64,000 bases of DNA, from NCBI GenBank assembly GCA_949775045.1, contig OX459108.1:2838935-2902934 (forward strand), read 5' to 3'. The DNA is from Metridium senile (taxonomy: Eukaryota > Cnidaria > Anthozoa > Actiniaria > Metridiidae). How positions within the stretch are numbered: the stretch's first letter is position 1; every line of letters starts with the position of its first letter. Of the stretch, positions 33,801 through 48,800 are shown piece by piece. Both the position numbers and the translations under genes were made by a program. Under the pieces are notes generated by a model. That model was not told the DNA's origin. It did not search any database and saw only the letters and a list, made by a program, of their open reading frames with translations.

Positions 33801-36800
33801 TCTATCATCATTATTGACATCACCATCATCGTTATTTCTATCATCATTATTGACATCACCATCATCGTTATTTCTATCATCATTATTGACATCACCATCA
33901 TCGTTATTTCTATCATCATTATTGACATCACCATCATCGTTATTTCTATCATCATTATTGACATCACCATCATCGTTATTTCTATCATCATTATTGACAT
34001 CACCATCATCGTTATTTCTATCATCATTATTCACATCACCATCATCGTTATTTCTATCGTCATTATTGACATCACCATCATCGTTATTTCTATCATCATT
34101 ATTGACATCACCATCATCGTTATTTCTATCATCATTCTCAGGCATATTAAGGCCTGGGTATTCAAGATGGCGTCAATAAAGTAAGAGGGGGTGGTCTATC
34201 TCATCTCTTTTTTAAGGTTTCGAAATAAAACATTGACATTCTAAACATCAAAACAAAATAAACAATTTAATATTCTGGTTGTCATGGATACAGGTAATGT
34301 GACCTTTGAACCCTCATTTGAAGAAATTTCGAAAAACGTTTGCGGGAGAGTAGTAGAAAGTTTTTATTAAGGACATATTCTTGTGTAAATAGATTAAGCA
34401 TAGTGATCCTCATTTGGTTCCAACTAGAATGCTTGGAAATTATCTATAGATAATATATTATTAAAGGGTATCATATTTCACCAATACCTTAATTAGGGTT
34501 GGGGTTTAATTTGACATGTTTTCAAGTTCGACCCACGAAGAGTGTACTAAGACTAAATAATTTCCATAAAAACATCTTCCAAATAAAAACGTTCTACTAC
34601 TCTTCCAGAAGCTTTTCCAAAATTCATCAAAATCAGGGTTCAAAGGTCATATTACTTATCTCCATGGCAACTGTAAACTTAAAATATTTCTATTATGTGT
34701 CCGTTTCATATGTTAAATTTTGAATACCATATCTTACAACTAAGCAAAAATAGACCACCCCCTCCTATTTTAAGGCTTGCATGTCAAGACCCAGGCCTTA
34801 ATATACCTGAGTTATTGACATCACCATCATCGTTATTTCTATCATCATTATTGACATCACCATCATCGTTATTTCTATCATCATTATTGACATCACCATC
34901 ATCGTTATTTCTATCATCATTATTGACATCACCATCATCGTTATTTCTATCATCATTATTGACATCACCATCATCGTTATTTCTATCATCATTATTGACA
35001 TCACCATCATCGTTATTTCTATCGTCATTATTGACATCACCATCATCGTTATTTCTATCATCATTATTGACATCACCATCATCGTTATTTCTATCATCAT
35101 TATTGACATCACCATCATCGTTATTTCTATCATCATTATCATCATTATTGACATCACCATCATCGTTATTTCTATCATCATTATTATCATTATTGACATC
35201 ACCATCATCGTTATTTCTATCATCATTATTGACATCACCATCATCGTTATTTCTATCATCATTATTGACATCACCATCATCGTTATTTCTATCATCATTA
35301 TCATTATTGACATCACCATCATCGTTATTTCTATCATCATTATTGACATCACCATCATCGTTATTTCTATCATCATTATCGACATCACCATCATCGTTAT
35401 TTCTATCATCATTATTGACATCACCATCATCATCATTATCATCATTATTGACATCACCATCATCGTTATTTCTATCGTCATTATTGACATCACCATCATC
35501 GTTATTTCTATCATCATTATTGACATCACCATCATCGTTATTTCTATCATCATTATTGACATCACCATCATCGTTATTTCTATCATCATTATCATCATTA
35601 TTGACATCACCATCATCGTTATTTCTATCATCATTATCATCATTATTGACATCACCATCATCGTTATTTCTATCATCATTATCATCATTATTGACATCAC
35701 CATCATCGTTATTTCTATCATCATTATCATCATTATTGACATCACCATCATCGTTATTTCTATCATCATTATCATCATTATTGACATCACCATCATCGTT
35801 ATTTCTATCATCATTATTGACATCACCATCATCGTTATTTCTATCATCATTATTGACATCACCATCATCGTTATTTCTATCATCATTATCATCATTATTG
35901 ACATCACCATCATCGCTATTTCTATCATCATTATTGACATCACCATCATCGTTATTTCTATCATCATTATTGACATCACCATCATCGTTATTTCTATCAT
36001 CATTATTGACATCACCATCATCGTTATTTCTATTATCATTATTGACATCACCATCATCGTTATTTCTATCATCATTATTGACATCACCATCATCGTTATT
36101 TCTATTATCATTATTGACATCACCATCATCGTTATTTCTATCATCATTATTGACATCACCATCATCGTTATTTCTATCATCATTATCATCATTATTGACA
36201 TCACCATCATCGTTATTTCTATCATCATTATCATCATTATTGACATCACCATCATCGTTATTTCTATCATCATTATTGACATCACCATCATCGTTATTTC
36301 TATCATCATTATTGACATCACCATCATCGTTATTTCTATCATCATTATTGACATCACCATCATCGTTATTTCTATTATCATTATTGACATCACCATCATC
36401 GTTATTTCTATTATCATTATTGACATCACCATCATCGTTATTTCTATTATCATTATTGACATCACCATCATCGTTATTTCTATCATCATTATTGACATCA
36501 CCATCATCGTTATTTCTATCATCATTATTGACATCACCATCATCGTTATTTCTATCATCATTATTGACATCACCATCATCGTTATTTCTATCATCATTAT
36601 TGACATCACCATCATCGTTATTTCTATCATCATTATCGACATCACCATCATCGTTATTTCTATCATCATTATCGACATCACCATCATCGTTATTTCTATC
36701 ATCATTATCATTATTATTGACATCACCATCATCGTTATTTCTATCATCATTATTGACATCACCATCATCGTTATTTCTATCATCATTATTGACATCACCA

Positions 36801-39800
36801 TCATCGTTATTTCTATCATCATTATCATCATTATTGACATCACCATCATCGTTATTTCTATCATCATTATTGACATCACCATCATCGTTATTTCTATCAT
36901 CATTATTGACATCACCATCATCGTTATTTCTATCATCATTATTGACATCACCATCATCGTTATTTCTATTATCATTATTGACATCACCATCATCGTTATT
37001 TCTATCATTATTATTGACATCACCATCATCGTTATTTCTATCATCATTATTGACATCACCACCATCGTTATTTCTATCATCATTATCATTATTGACATCA
37101 CCATCATCGTTATTTCTATCATCATTATCATCATTATCGACATCACCATCATCGTTATTTCTATCATCATTATTGACATCACCATCATCGTTATTTCTAT
37201 CATCATTATTGACATCACCATCATCGTTATTTCTATCATCATTATTGACATCACCATCATCGTTATTTCTATCATCATTATTGACATCACCATCATCGTT
37301 ATTTCTATCATCATTATTGACATCACCACCATCGTTATTTCTATCATCATTATTGACATCACCATCATCGTTATTTCTATCATCATTATCATCATTATCG
37401 ACATCACCATCATCGTTATTTCTATCATCATTATTGACATCACCATCATCGTTATTTCTATCATCATTATTGACATCACCATCATCGTTATTTCTATCAT
37501 CATTATTGACATCACCATCATCGTTATTTCTATCATCATTATTGACATCACCATCATCGTTATTTCTATCATCATTATTGACATCACCACCATCGTTATT
37601 TCTATCATCATTATTGACATCACCATCATCGTTATTTCTATCATCATTATTGACATCACCATCATCGTTATTTCTATCATCATTATTGACATCACCATCA
37701 TCGTTATTTCTATCATCATTATTGACATCACCATCATCGTTATTTCTATGATCATTATTGACATCACCATCATCGTTATTTCTATCATCATTATTGACAT
37801 CACCATCATCGTTATTTCTATCATCATTATTGACATCACCATCATCGTTATTTCTATCATCATTATTGACATCACCATCATCGTTATTTCTATCATCATT
37901 ATTGACATCACCATCATCGTTATTTCTATCATCATTATTGACATCACCATCATCGTTATTTCTATCATCATTATCGACATCACCATCATCGTTATTTCTA
38001 TCATCATTATTGACATCACCATCATCGTTATTTCTATCATCATTATTGACATCACCATCATCGTTATTTCTATCATCATTATCGACATCACCATCATCGT
38101 TATTTCTATCATCATTATCGACATCACCATCATCGTTATTTCTATCATCATTATTGACATCACCATCATCGTTATTTCTATCATCATTATTGACATCACC
38201 ATCATCGTTATTTCTATCATCATTATTGACATCACCATCATCGTTATTTCTATCATCATTATTGACATCACCATCATCGTTATTTCTATCATCATTATTG
38301 ACATCACCATCATCGTTATTTCTATCATCATTATTGACATCACCATCATCGTTATTTCTATCATCATTATTGACATCACCATCATCGTTATTTCTATCAT
38401 CATTATTGACATCACCATCATCGTTATTTCTATTATCATTATTGACATCACCATCATCGTTATTTCTATCATCATTATTGACATCACCATCATCGTTATT
38501 TCTATCATCATTATTGACATCACCATCATCGTTATTTCTATCATCATTATCGACATCACCATCATCGTTATTTCTATCATCATTATCGACATCACCATCA
38601 TCGTTATTTCTATCATCATTATCATCATTATTGACATCACCATCATCGTTATTTCTATCATCATTATTGACATCACCATCATCGTTATTTCTATTATCAT
38701 TATTGACATCACCATCATCGTTATTTCTATCATCATTATTGACATCACCATCATCGTTATTTCTATCATCATTATTGACATCACCATCATCGTTATTTCT
38801 ATCATCATTATCATCATTATTGACATCACCATCATCGTTATTTCTATCATCATTATCATCATTATTGACATCACCATCATCGTTATTTCTATCATCATTA
38901 TTGACATCACCATCATCGTTATTTCTATTATCATTATTGACATCACCATCATCGTTATTTCTATCATCATTATTGACATCACAATCATCGTTATTTCTAT
39001 CATCATTATTGACATCACCATCATCGTTATTTCTATCATCATTATTGACATCACCATCATCGTTATTTCTATCATCATTATTGACATCACCATCATCGTT
39101 ATTTCTATCATCATTATCATCATTATTGACATCACCATCATCGTTATTTCTATCATCATTATTGACATCACCATCATCGTTATTTCTATCATCATTATCA
39201 TTATTGACATCACCATCATCGTTATTTCTATTATCATTATTGGCATCACCATCATCGTTATTTCTATCATCATTATCATTATTATTGACATCACCATCAT
39301 CGTTATTTCTATCATCATTATTGACATCACCATCATCGTTATTTCTATCATCATTATTGACATCACCATCATCGTTATTTCTATCATCATTATTGACATC
39401 ACCATCATCGTTATTTCTATCATCATTATTGACATCACCATCATCGTTATTTCTATTATCATTATTGACATCACCATCATCGTTATTTCTATCATCATTA
39501 TTGACATCACCATCATCGTTATTTCTATCATCATTATTGACATCACCATCATCGTTATTTCTATCATCATTATTGACATCACCATCATCGTTATTTCTAT
39601 CATCATTATCATTATTGACATCACCATCATCGTTATTTCTATTATCATTATTGGCATCACCATCATCGTTATTTCTATCATCATTATCATTATTATTGAC
39701 ATCACCATCATCGTTATTTCTATCATCATTATTGACATCACCATCATCGTTATTTCTATCATCATTATTGACATCACCATCATCGTTATTTCTATCATCA

Positions 39801-42800
39801 TTATTGACATCACCATCATCGTTATTTCTATCATCATTATTGACATCACCATCATCGTTATTTCTATCATCATTATTGACATCACCATCATCGTTATTTC
39901 TATCATCATTATTGACATCACCATCATCGTTATTTCTATCATCATTATTGACATCACCATCATCGTTATTTCTATCATCATTATTGACATCACCATCATC
40001 GTTATTTCTATCATCATTATTGACATCACCATCATCGTTATTTCTATCATCATTATTGACATCACCATCATCGTTATTTCTATCATCATTATTGACATCA
40101 CCATCATCGTTATTTCTATCATCATTATTGACATCACCATCATCGTTATTTCTATTATCATTATTGACATCACCATCATCGTTATTTCTATCATCATTAT
40201 TGATATCACCATCATCGTTATTTCTATCATCATTATTGACATCACCATCATCGTTATTTCTATCATCATTATTGACATCACCATCATCGTTATTTCTATC
40301 ATCATTATTGACATCACCATCATCGTTATTTCTATCATCATTATTGACATCACCATCATCGTTATTTCTATCATCATTATTGACATCACCATCATCGTTA
40401 TTTCTATTATCATTATTGACATCACCATCATCGTTATTTCTATCATCATTATTGACATCACCATCATCGTTATTTCTATCATCATTATCATCATTATTGA
40501 CATCACCATCATCGTTATTTCTATCATCATTATCATCATTATTGACATCACCATCATCGTTATTTCTATCATCATTATTGACATCACCATCATCGTTATT
40601 TCTATCATCATTATTGACATCACCATCATCGTTATTTCTATCATCATTATTGACATCACCATCATCGTTATTTCTATTATCATTATTGACATCACCATCA
40701 TCGTTATTTCTATTATCATTATTGACATCACCATCATCGTTATTTCTATTATCATTATTGACATCACCATCATCGTTATTTCTATCATCATTATTGACAT
40801 CACCATCATCGTTATTTCTATCATCATTATTGACATCACCATCATCGTTATTTCTATCATCATTATTGACATCACCATCATCGTTATTTCTATCATCATT
40901 ATTGACATCACCATCATCGTTATTTCTATCATCATTATCGACATCACCATCATCGTTATTTCTATCATCATTATCGACATCACCATCATCGTTATTTCTA
41001 TCATCATTATCATTATTATTGACATCACCATCATCGTTATTTCTATCATCATTATTGACATCACCATCATCGTTATTTCTATCATCATTATTGACATCAC
41101 CATCATCGTTATTTCTATCATCATTATCATCATTATTGACATCACCATCATCGTTATTTCTATCATCATTATTGACATCACCATCATCGTTATTTCTATC
41201 ATCATTATTGACATCACCATCATCGTTATTTCTATCATCATTATTGACATCACCATCATCGTTATTTCTATTATCATTATTGACATCACCATCATCGTTA
41301 TTTCTATCATTATTATTGACATCACCATCATCGTTATTTCTATCATCATTATTGACATCACCACCATCGTTATTTCTATCATCATTATCATTATTGACAT
41401 CACCATCATCGTTATTTCTATCATCATTATCATCATTATCGACATCACCATCATCGTTATTTCTATCATCATTATTGACATCACCATCATCGTTATTTCT
41501 ATCATCATTATTGACATCACCATCATCGTTATTTCTATCATCATTATTGACATCACCATCATCGTTATTTCTATCATCATTATTGACATCACCATCATCG
41601 TTATTTCTATCATCATTATTGACATCACCACCATCGTTATTTCTATCATCATTATTGACATCACCATCATCGTTATTTCTATCATCATTATTGACATCAC
41701 CATCATCGTTATTTCTATCATCATTATTGACATCACCATCATCGTTATTTCTATCATCATTATTGACATCACCATCATCGTTATTTCTATGATCATTATT
41801 GACATCACCATCATCGTTATTTCTATCATCATTATTGACATCACCATCATCGTTATTTCTATCATCATTATTGACATCACCATCATCGTTATTTCTATCA
41901 TCATTATTGACATCACCATCATCGTTATTTCTATCATCATTATTGACATCACCATCATCGTTATTTCTATCATCATTATTGACATCACCATCATCGTTAT
42001 TTCTATCATCATTATTGACATCACCATCATCGTTATTTCTATCATCATTATTGACATCACCATCATCGTTATTTCTATCATCATTGTTGACATCACCATC
42101 ATCGTTATTTCTATCATCATTATTGACATCACCATCATCGTTATTTCTATCATCATTATTGACATCACCATCATCGTTATTTCTATCATCATTATTGACA
42201 TCACCATCATCGTTATTTCTATCATTATTATTGACATCACCATCATCGTTATTTCTATCGTCATTATTGACATCACCATCATCGTTATTTCTATCATCAT
42301 TATCATCATTATCGACATCACCATCATCGTTATTTCTATCATCATTATTGACATCACCATCATCGTTATTTCTATCATCATTATTGACATCACCATCATC
42401 ATTATTTCTATCATCATTATCATCATTATCGACATCACCATCATCGTTATTTCTATCATCATTATTGACATCACCATCATCGTTATTTCTATCATCATTA
42501 TTGACATCACCATCATCGTTATTTCTATCATCATTATCGACATCACCATCATCGTTATTTCTATCATCATTATTGACATCACCATCATCGTTATTTCTAT
42601 CATCATTATTGACATCACCATCATCGTTATTTCTATCATCATTATTGACATCACCATCATCGTTATTTCTATCATCATTATTGACATCACCATCATCGTT
42701 ATTTCTATCATCATTATTGACATCACCATCATCGTTATTTCTATCATCATTGTTGACATCACCATCATCGTTATTTCTATCATCATTATTGACATCACCA

Positions 42801-45800
42801 TCATCGTTATTTCTATCATCATTATTGACATCACCATCATCGTTATTTCTATCATCATTATTGACATCACCATCATCGTTATTTCTATCATTATTATTGA
42901 CATCACCATCATCGTTATTTCTATCGTCATTATTGACATCACCATCATCGTTATTTCTATCATCATTATCATCATTATCGACATCACCATCATCGTTATT
43001 TCTATCATCATTATTGACATCACCATCATCGTTATTTCTATCATCATTATTGACATCACCATCATCATTATTTCTATCATCATTATCATCATTATCGACA
43101 TCACCATCATCGTTATTTCTATCATCATTATTGACATCACCATCATCGTTATTTCTATCATCATTATTGACATCACCATCATCGTTATTTCTATCATCAT
43201 TATCGACATCACCATCATCGTTATTTCTATCATCATTATTGACATCACCATCATCGTTATTTCTATCATCATTATTGACATCACCATCATCGTTATTTCT
43301 ATCATCATTATTGACATCACCATCATCGTTATTTCTATCATCATTATCATCATTATTGACATCACCATCATCGTTATTTCTATCATTATTATTGACATCA
43401 CCATCATCGTTATTTCTATCATCATTATTGACATCACCATCATCGTTATTTCTATCATCATTATTGACATCACCATCATCATCATTATCATCATTATTGA
43501 CATCACCATCATCGTTATTTCTATCATCATTATTGACATCACCATCATCGTTATTTCTATCATCATTATCGACATCACCATCATCGTTATTTCTATCATC
43601 ATTATTGACATCACCATCATCGTTATTTCTATCATCATTATTGACATCACCATCATCGTTATTTCTATCATCATTATTGACATCACCATCATCGTTATTT
43701 CTATCATCATTATTGACATCACCATCATCGTTATTTCTATCATCATTATTGACATCACCATCATCGTTATTTCTATCATCATTATCGACATCACCATCAT
43801 CGTTATTTCTATCATCATTATTGACATCACCATCATCGTTATTTCTATCATCATTATCATCATTATTGACATCACCATCATCGTTATTTCTATCATCATT
43901 ATTGACATCACCATCATCGTTATTTCTATCATCATTGTTATTTCTATCATCATTATCATCATTATTGACATCATCATCATCGTTATTTCTATCATTATTA
44001 TTGACATCACCATCATCGTTATTTCTATTATCATTATTGACATCACCATCATCGTTATTTCTATTATCATTATTGACATCACCATCATCGTTATTTCTAT
44101 CATCATTATCATCATTATTGACATCACCATCATCGTTATTTCTATCATCATTATTGACATCACCATCATCGTTATTTCTATCATCATTGTTGACATCACC
44201 ATCATCGTTATTTCTATCATCATTATTGACATCACCATCATCGTTATTTCTATCATCATTATTGACATCACCATCATCGTTATTTCTATCATCATTATTG
44301 ACATCACCATCATCGTTATTTCTATCATCATTATTGACATCACCATCATCGTTATTTCTATCATCATTGTTGACATCACCATCATCGTTATTTCTATCAT
44401 CATTATTGACATCACCATCATCGTTATTTCTATCATCATTATTGACATCACCATCATCGTTATTTCTATCATCATTATTGACATCACCATCATCGTTATT
44501 TCTATCATTATTATTGACATCACCATCATCGTTATTTCTATCGTCATTATTGACATCACCATCATCGTTATTTCTATCATCATTATCATCATTATCGACA
44601 TCACCATCATCGTTATTTCTATCATCATTATTGACATCACCATCATCGTTATTTCTATCATCATTATTGACATCACCATCATCATTATTTCTATCATCAT
44701 TATCATCATTATCGACATCACCATCATCGTTATTTCTATCATCATTATTGACATCACCATCATCGTTATTTCTATCATCATTATTGACATCACCATCATC
44801 GTTATTTCTATCATCATTATCGACATCACCATCATCGTTATTTCTATCATCATTATTGACATCACCATCATCGTTATTTCTATCATCATTATTGACATCA
44901 CCATCATCGTTATTTCTATCATCATTATTGACATCACCATCATCGTTATTTCTATCATCATTATCATCATTATTGACATCACCATCATCGTTATTTCTAT
45001 CATTATTATTGACATCACCATCATCGTTATTTCTATCATCATTATTGACATCACCATCATCGTTATTTCTATCATCATTATTGACATCACCATCATCATC
45101 ATTATCATCATTATTGACATCACCATCATCGTTATTTCTATCATCATTATTGACATCACCATCATCGTTATTTCTATCATCATTATCGACATCACCATCA
45201 TCGTTATTTCTATCATCATTATTGACATCACCATCATCGTTATTTCTATCATCATTATTGACATCACCATCATCGTTATTTCTATCATCATTATTGACAT
45301 CACCATCATCGTTATTTCTATCATCATTATTGACATCACCATCATCGTTATTTCTATCATCATTATTGACATCACCATCATCGTTATTTCTATCATCATT
45401 ATTGACATCACCATCATCGTTATTTCTATCATCATTATTGACATCACCATCATCGTTATTTCTATCATCATTATTGACATCACCATCATCGTTATTTCTA
45501 TCATCATTATTGACATCACCATCATCGTTATTTCTATCATCATTATTGACATCACCATCATCGTTATTTCTATCATCATTATTGACATCACCATCATCGT
45601 TATTTCTATCATCATTATTCACATCACCATCATCGTTATTTCTATCGTCATTATTGACATCACCATCATCGTTATTTCTATCATCATTATTGACATCACC
45701 ATCATCGTTATTTCTATCATCATTCTCAGGCATATTAAGGCCTGGGTATTCAAGATGGCGTCAATAAAGTAAGAGGGGGTGGTCTATCTCATCTCTTTTT

Positions 45801-48800
45801 TAAGGTTTCGAAATAAAACATTGACATTCTAAACATCAAAACAAAATAAACAATTTAATATTCTGGTTGTCATGGATACAGGTAATGTGACCTTTGAACC
45901 CTCATTTGAAGAAATTTCGAAAAACGTTTGCGGGAGAGTAGTAGAAAGTTTTTATTAAGGACATATTCTTGTGTAAATAGATTAAGCATAGTGATCCTCA
46001 TTTGGTTCCAACTAGAATGCTTGGAAATTATCTATAGATAATATATTATTAAAGGGTATCATATTTCACCAATACCTTAATTAGGGTTGGGGTTTAATTT
46101 GACATGTTTTCAAGTTCGACCCACGAAGAGTGTACTAAGACTAAATAATTTCCATAAAAACATCTTCCAAATAAAAACGTTCTACTACTCTTCCAGAAGC
46201 TTTTCCAAAATTCATCAAAATCAGGGTTCAAAGGTCATATTACTTATCTCCATGGCAACTGTAAACTTAAAATATTTCTATTATGTGTCCGTTTCATATG
46301 TTAAATTTTGAATACCATATCTTACAACTAAGCAAAAATAGACCACCCCCTCCTATTTTAAGGCTTGCATGTCAAGACCCAGGCCTTAATATACCTGAGT
46401 TATTGACATCACCATCATCGTTATTTCTATCATCATTATTGACATCACCATCATCGTTATTTCTATCATCATTATTGACATCACCATCATCGTTATTTCT
46501 ATCATCATTATTGACATCACCATCATCGTTATTTCTATCATCATTATTGACATCACCATCATCGTTATTTCTATCATCATTATTGACATCACCATCATCG
46601 TTATTTCTATCGTCATTATTGACATCACCATCATCGTTATTTCTATCATCATTATTGACATCACCATCATCGTTATTTCTATCATCATTATTGACATCAC
46701 CATCATCGTTATTTCTATCATCATTATCATCATTATTGACATCACCATCATCGTTATTTCTATCATCATTATTATCATTATTGACATCACCATCATCGTT
46801 ATTTCTATCATCATTATTGACATCACCATCATCGTTATTTCTATCATCATTATTGACATCACCATCATCGTTATTTCTATCATCATTATCATTATTGACA
46901 TCACCATCATCGTTATTTCTATCATCATTATTGACATCACCATCATCGTTATTTCTATCATCATTATCGACATCACCATCATCGTTATTTCTATCATCAT
47001 TATTGACATCACCATCATCATCATTATCATCATTATTGACATCACCATCATCGTTATTTCTATCGTCATTATTGACATCACCATCATCGTTATTTCTATC
47101 ATCATTATTGACATCACCATCATCGTTATTTCTATCATCATTATTGACATCACCATCATCGTTATTTCTATCATCATTATCATCATTATTGACATCACCA
47201 TCATCGTTATTTCTATCATCATTATCATCATTATTGACATCACCATCATCGTTATTTCTATCATCATTATCATCATTATTGACATCACCATCATCGTTAT
47301 TTCTATCATCATTATCATCATTATTGACATCACCATCATCGTTATTTCTATCATCATTATCATCATTATTGACATCACCATCATCGTTATTTCTATCATC
47401 ATTATTGACATCACCATCATCGTTATTTCTATCATCATTATTGACATCACCATCATCGTTATTTCTATCATCATTATCATCATTATTGACATCACCATCA
47501 TCGCTATTTCTATCATCATTATTGACATCACCATCATCGTTATTTCTATCATCATTATTGACATCACCATCATCGTTATTTCTATCATCATTATTGACAT
47601 CACCATCATCGTTATTTCTATCATCATTATTGACATCACCATCATCGTTATTTCTATTATCATTATTGACATCACCATCATCGTTATTTCTATCATCATT
47701 ATTGACATCACCATCATCGTTATTTCTATCATCATTATTGACATGACCATCATCGTTATTTCTATCATCATTATTGACATCACCATCATCGTTATTTCTA
47801 TCATCATTATCATCATTATTGACATCACCATCATCGTTATTTCTATCATCATCATCACCACAGTGTGCCTGTATCATCAGTAACCACGACCATCGCACCA
47901 TCTTTATCAGCAACATTTACCAACATCATCACAGCAACCACCATCACCATCACCAACACCATCATCATTACCACCAGCATTTTATCATATGACCCGTATT
48001 TTGCCCGGCGCGCGCTCTTAAGAAAACCTTCGGAAAAACTCACGTGATGGGGTCCATACGGCTTTTTTCACCTGGCCCGTACAAACACGTACGGACCCGC
48101 TACTCGAAACATAACAACAAAAATGGCCTTTAAATTAAAAAGAGTAGGTTATATGATAAAGAAACTTATATACTCTTGGTCATTTGTACTTACGTCATGA
48201 CACAAGCCAACTATTTTCCCGTACAGTCCTTAATCACTAACACCAACATCTGCCAAAATCATCACCTCCACCACCGTCATCATCATCACAAACATTATCC
48301 CTTTCATTTTTTCCGAATATTTTTCTAGCTCCCAGGCTTCCCCGCTATTCTCTTAACCAGAAACGCCCTTGAGGATGTATTAGCACGTCTGATCTGGACG
48401 ACTAGTGCCCAGCACAGCGCGGTCAACTATCCAGGAAGTTATTATACAGCCTATACTCCCAACATGCCTAGCAAGCTTTACGATGATCCGCGAGTGACGC
48501 CTGGGAATTTTGATGTATTAAACCTTCCGGGGTTATATTATGCAACTGTAAGTATAGATTGACTGACTTACTGACTGTCTTTAAATGGAAACTAGCGAGT
48601 TAACTAGTATAGGCTGCGTCGGTGTTTGATATAAACGATAGGTAATAGAATGACATGTGTAACACCGAAAAATAATGGAAAGAAGCGAGTAAACTAGTAT
48701 AGGCTGCGTCGGTGTTTGATATAAATGATAACACCGTAAAAAATGCTGACTAATTAACTTTACTGACGTTTCGAGCTTTAGCCCTTCGTCGGAGTAAAAT

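Noticed and set aside
5100..34145. Single-exon gene for a ~9,700-residue Asp/Asn-rich protein (minus strand), and the plus-strand Ile-rich and Ser/Leu-rich frames
   Set aside because: The 36-bp unit is 12 codons without a stop in four of six frames, so giant frames are automatic. They lie in a LOX intron, with no promoter, non-repetitive domain or signal.
34499..34723. 74-codon open frame in the 675-bp element (and its copy at 46087-46311) as a transposase remnant
   Set aside because: No catalytic motif or similarity is recognisable and the element is mostly inverted repeat, so non-coding is more likely.
5172..47850. CRISPR array
   Set aside because: Repeats are head-to-tail with no unique spacers, and the locus is a eukaryotic gene.
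5172..47850. Array as purely an assembly artefact
   Set aside because: Many private variants, a nested block structure and internally consistent offsets argue for real sequence, though exact length and the 11.6-kb duplication still need read support.
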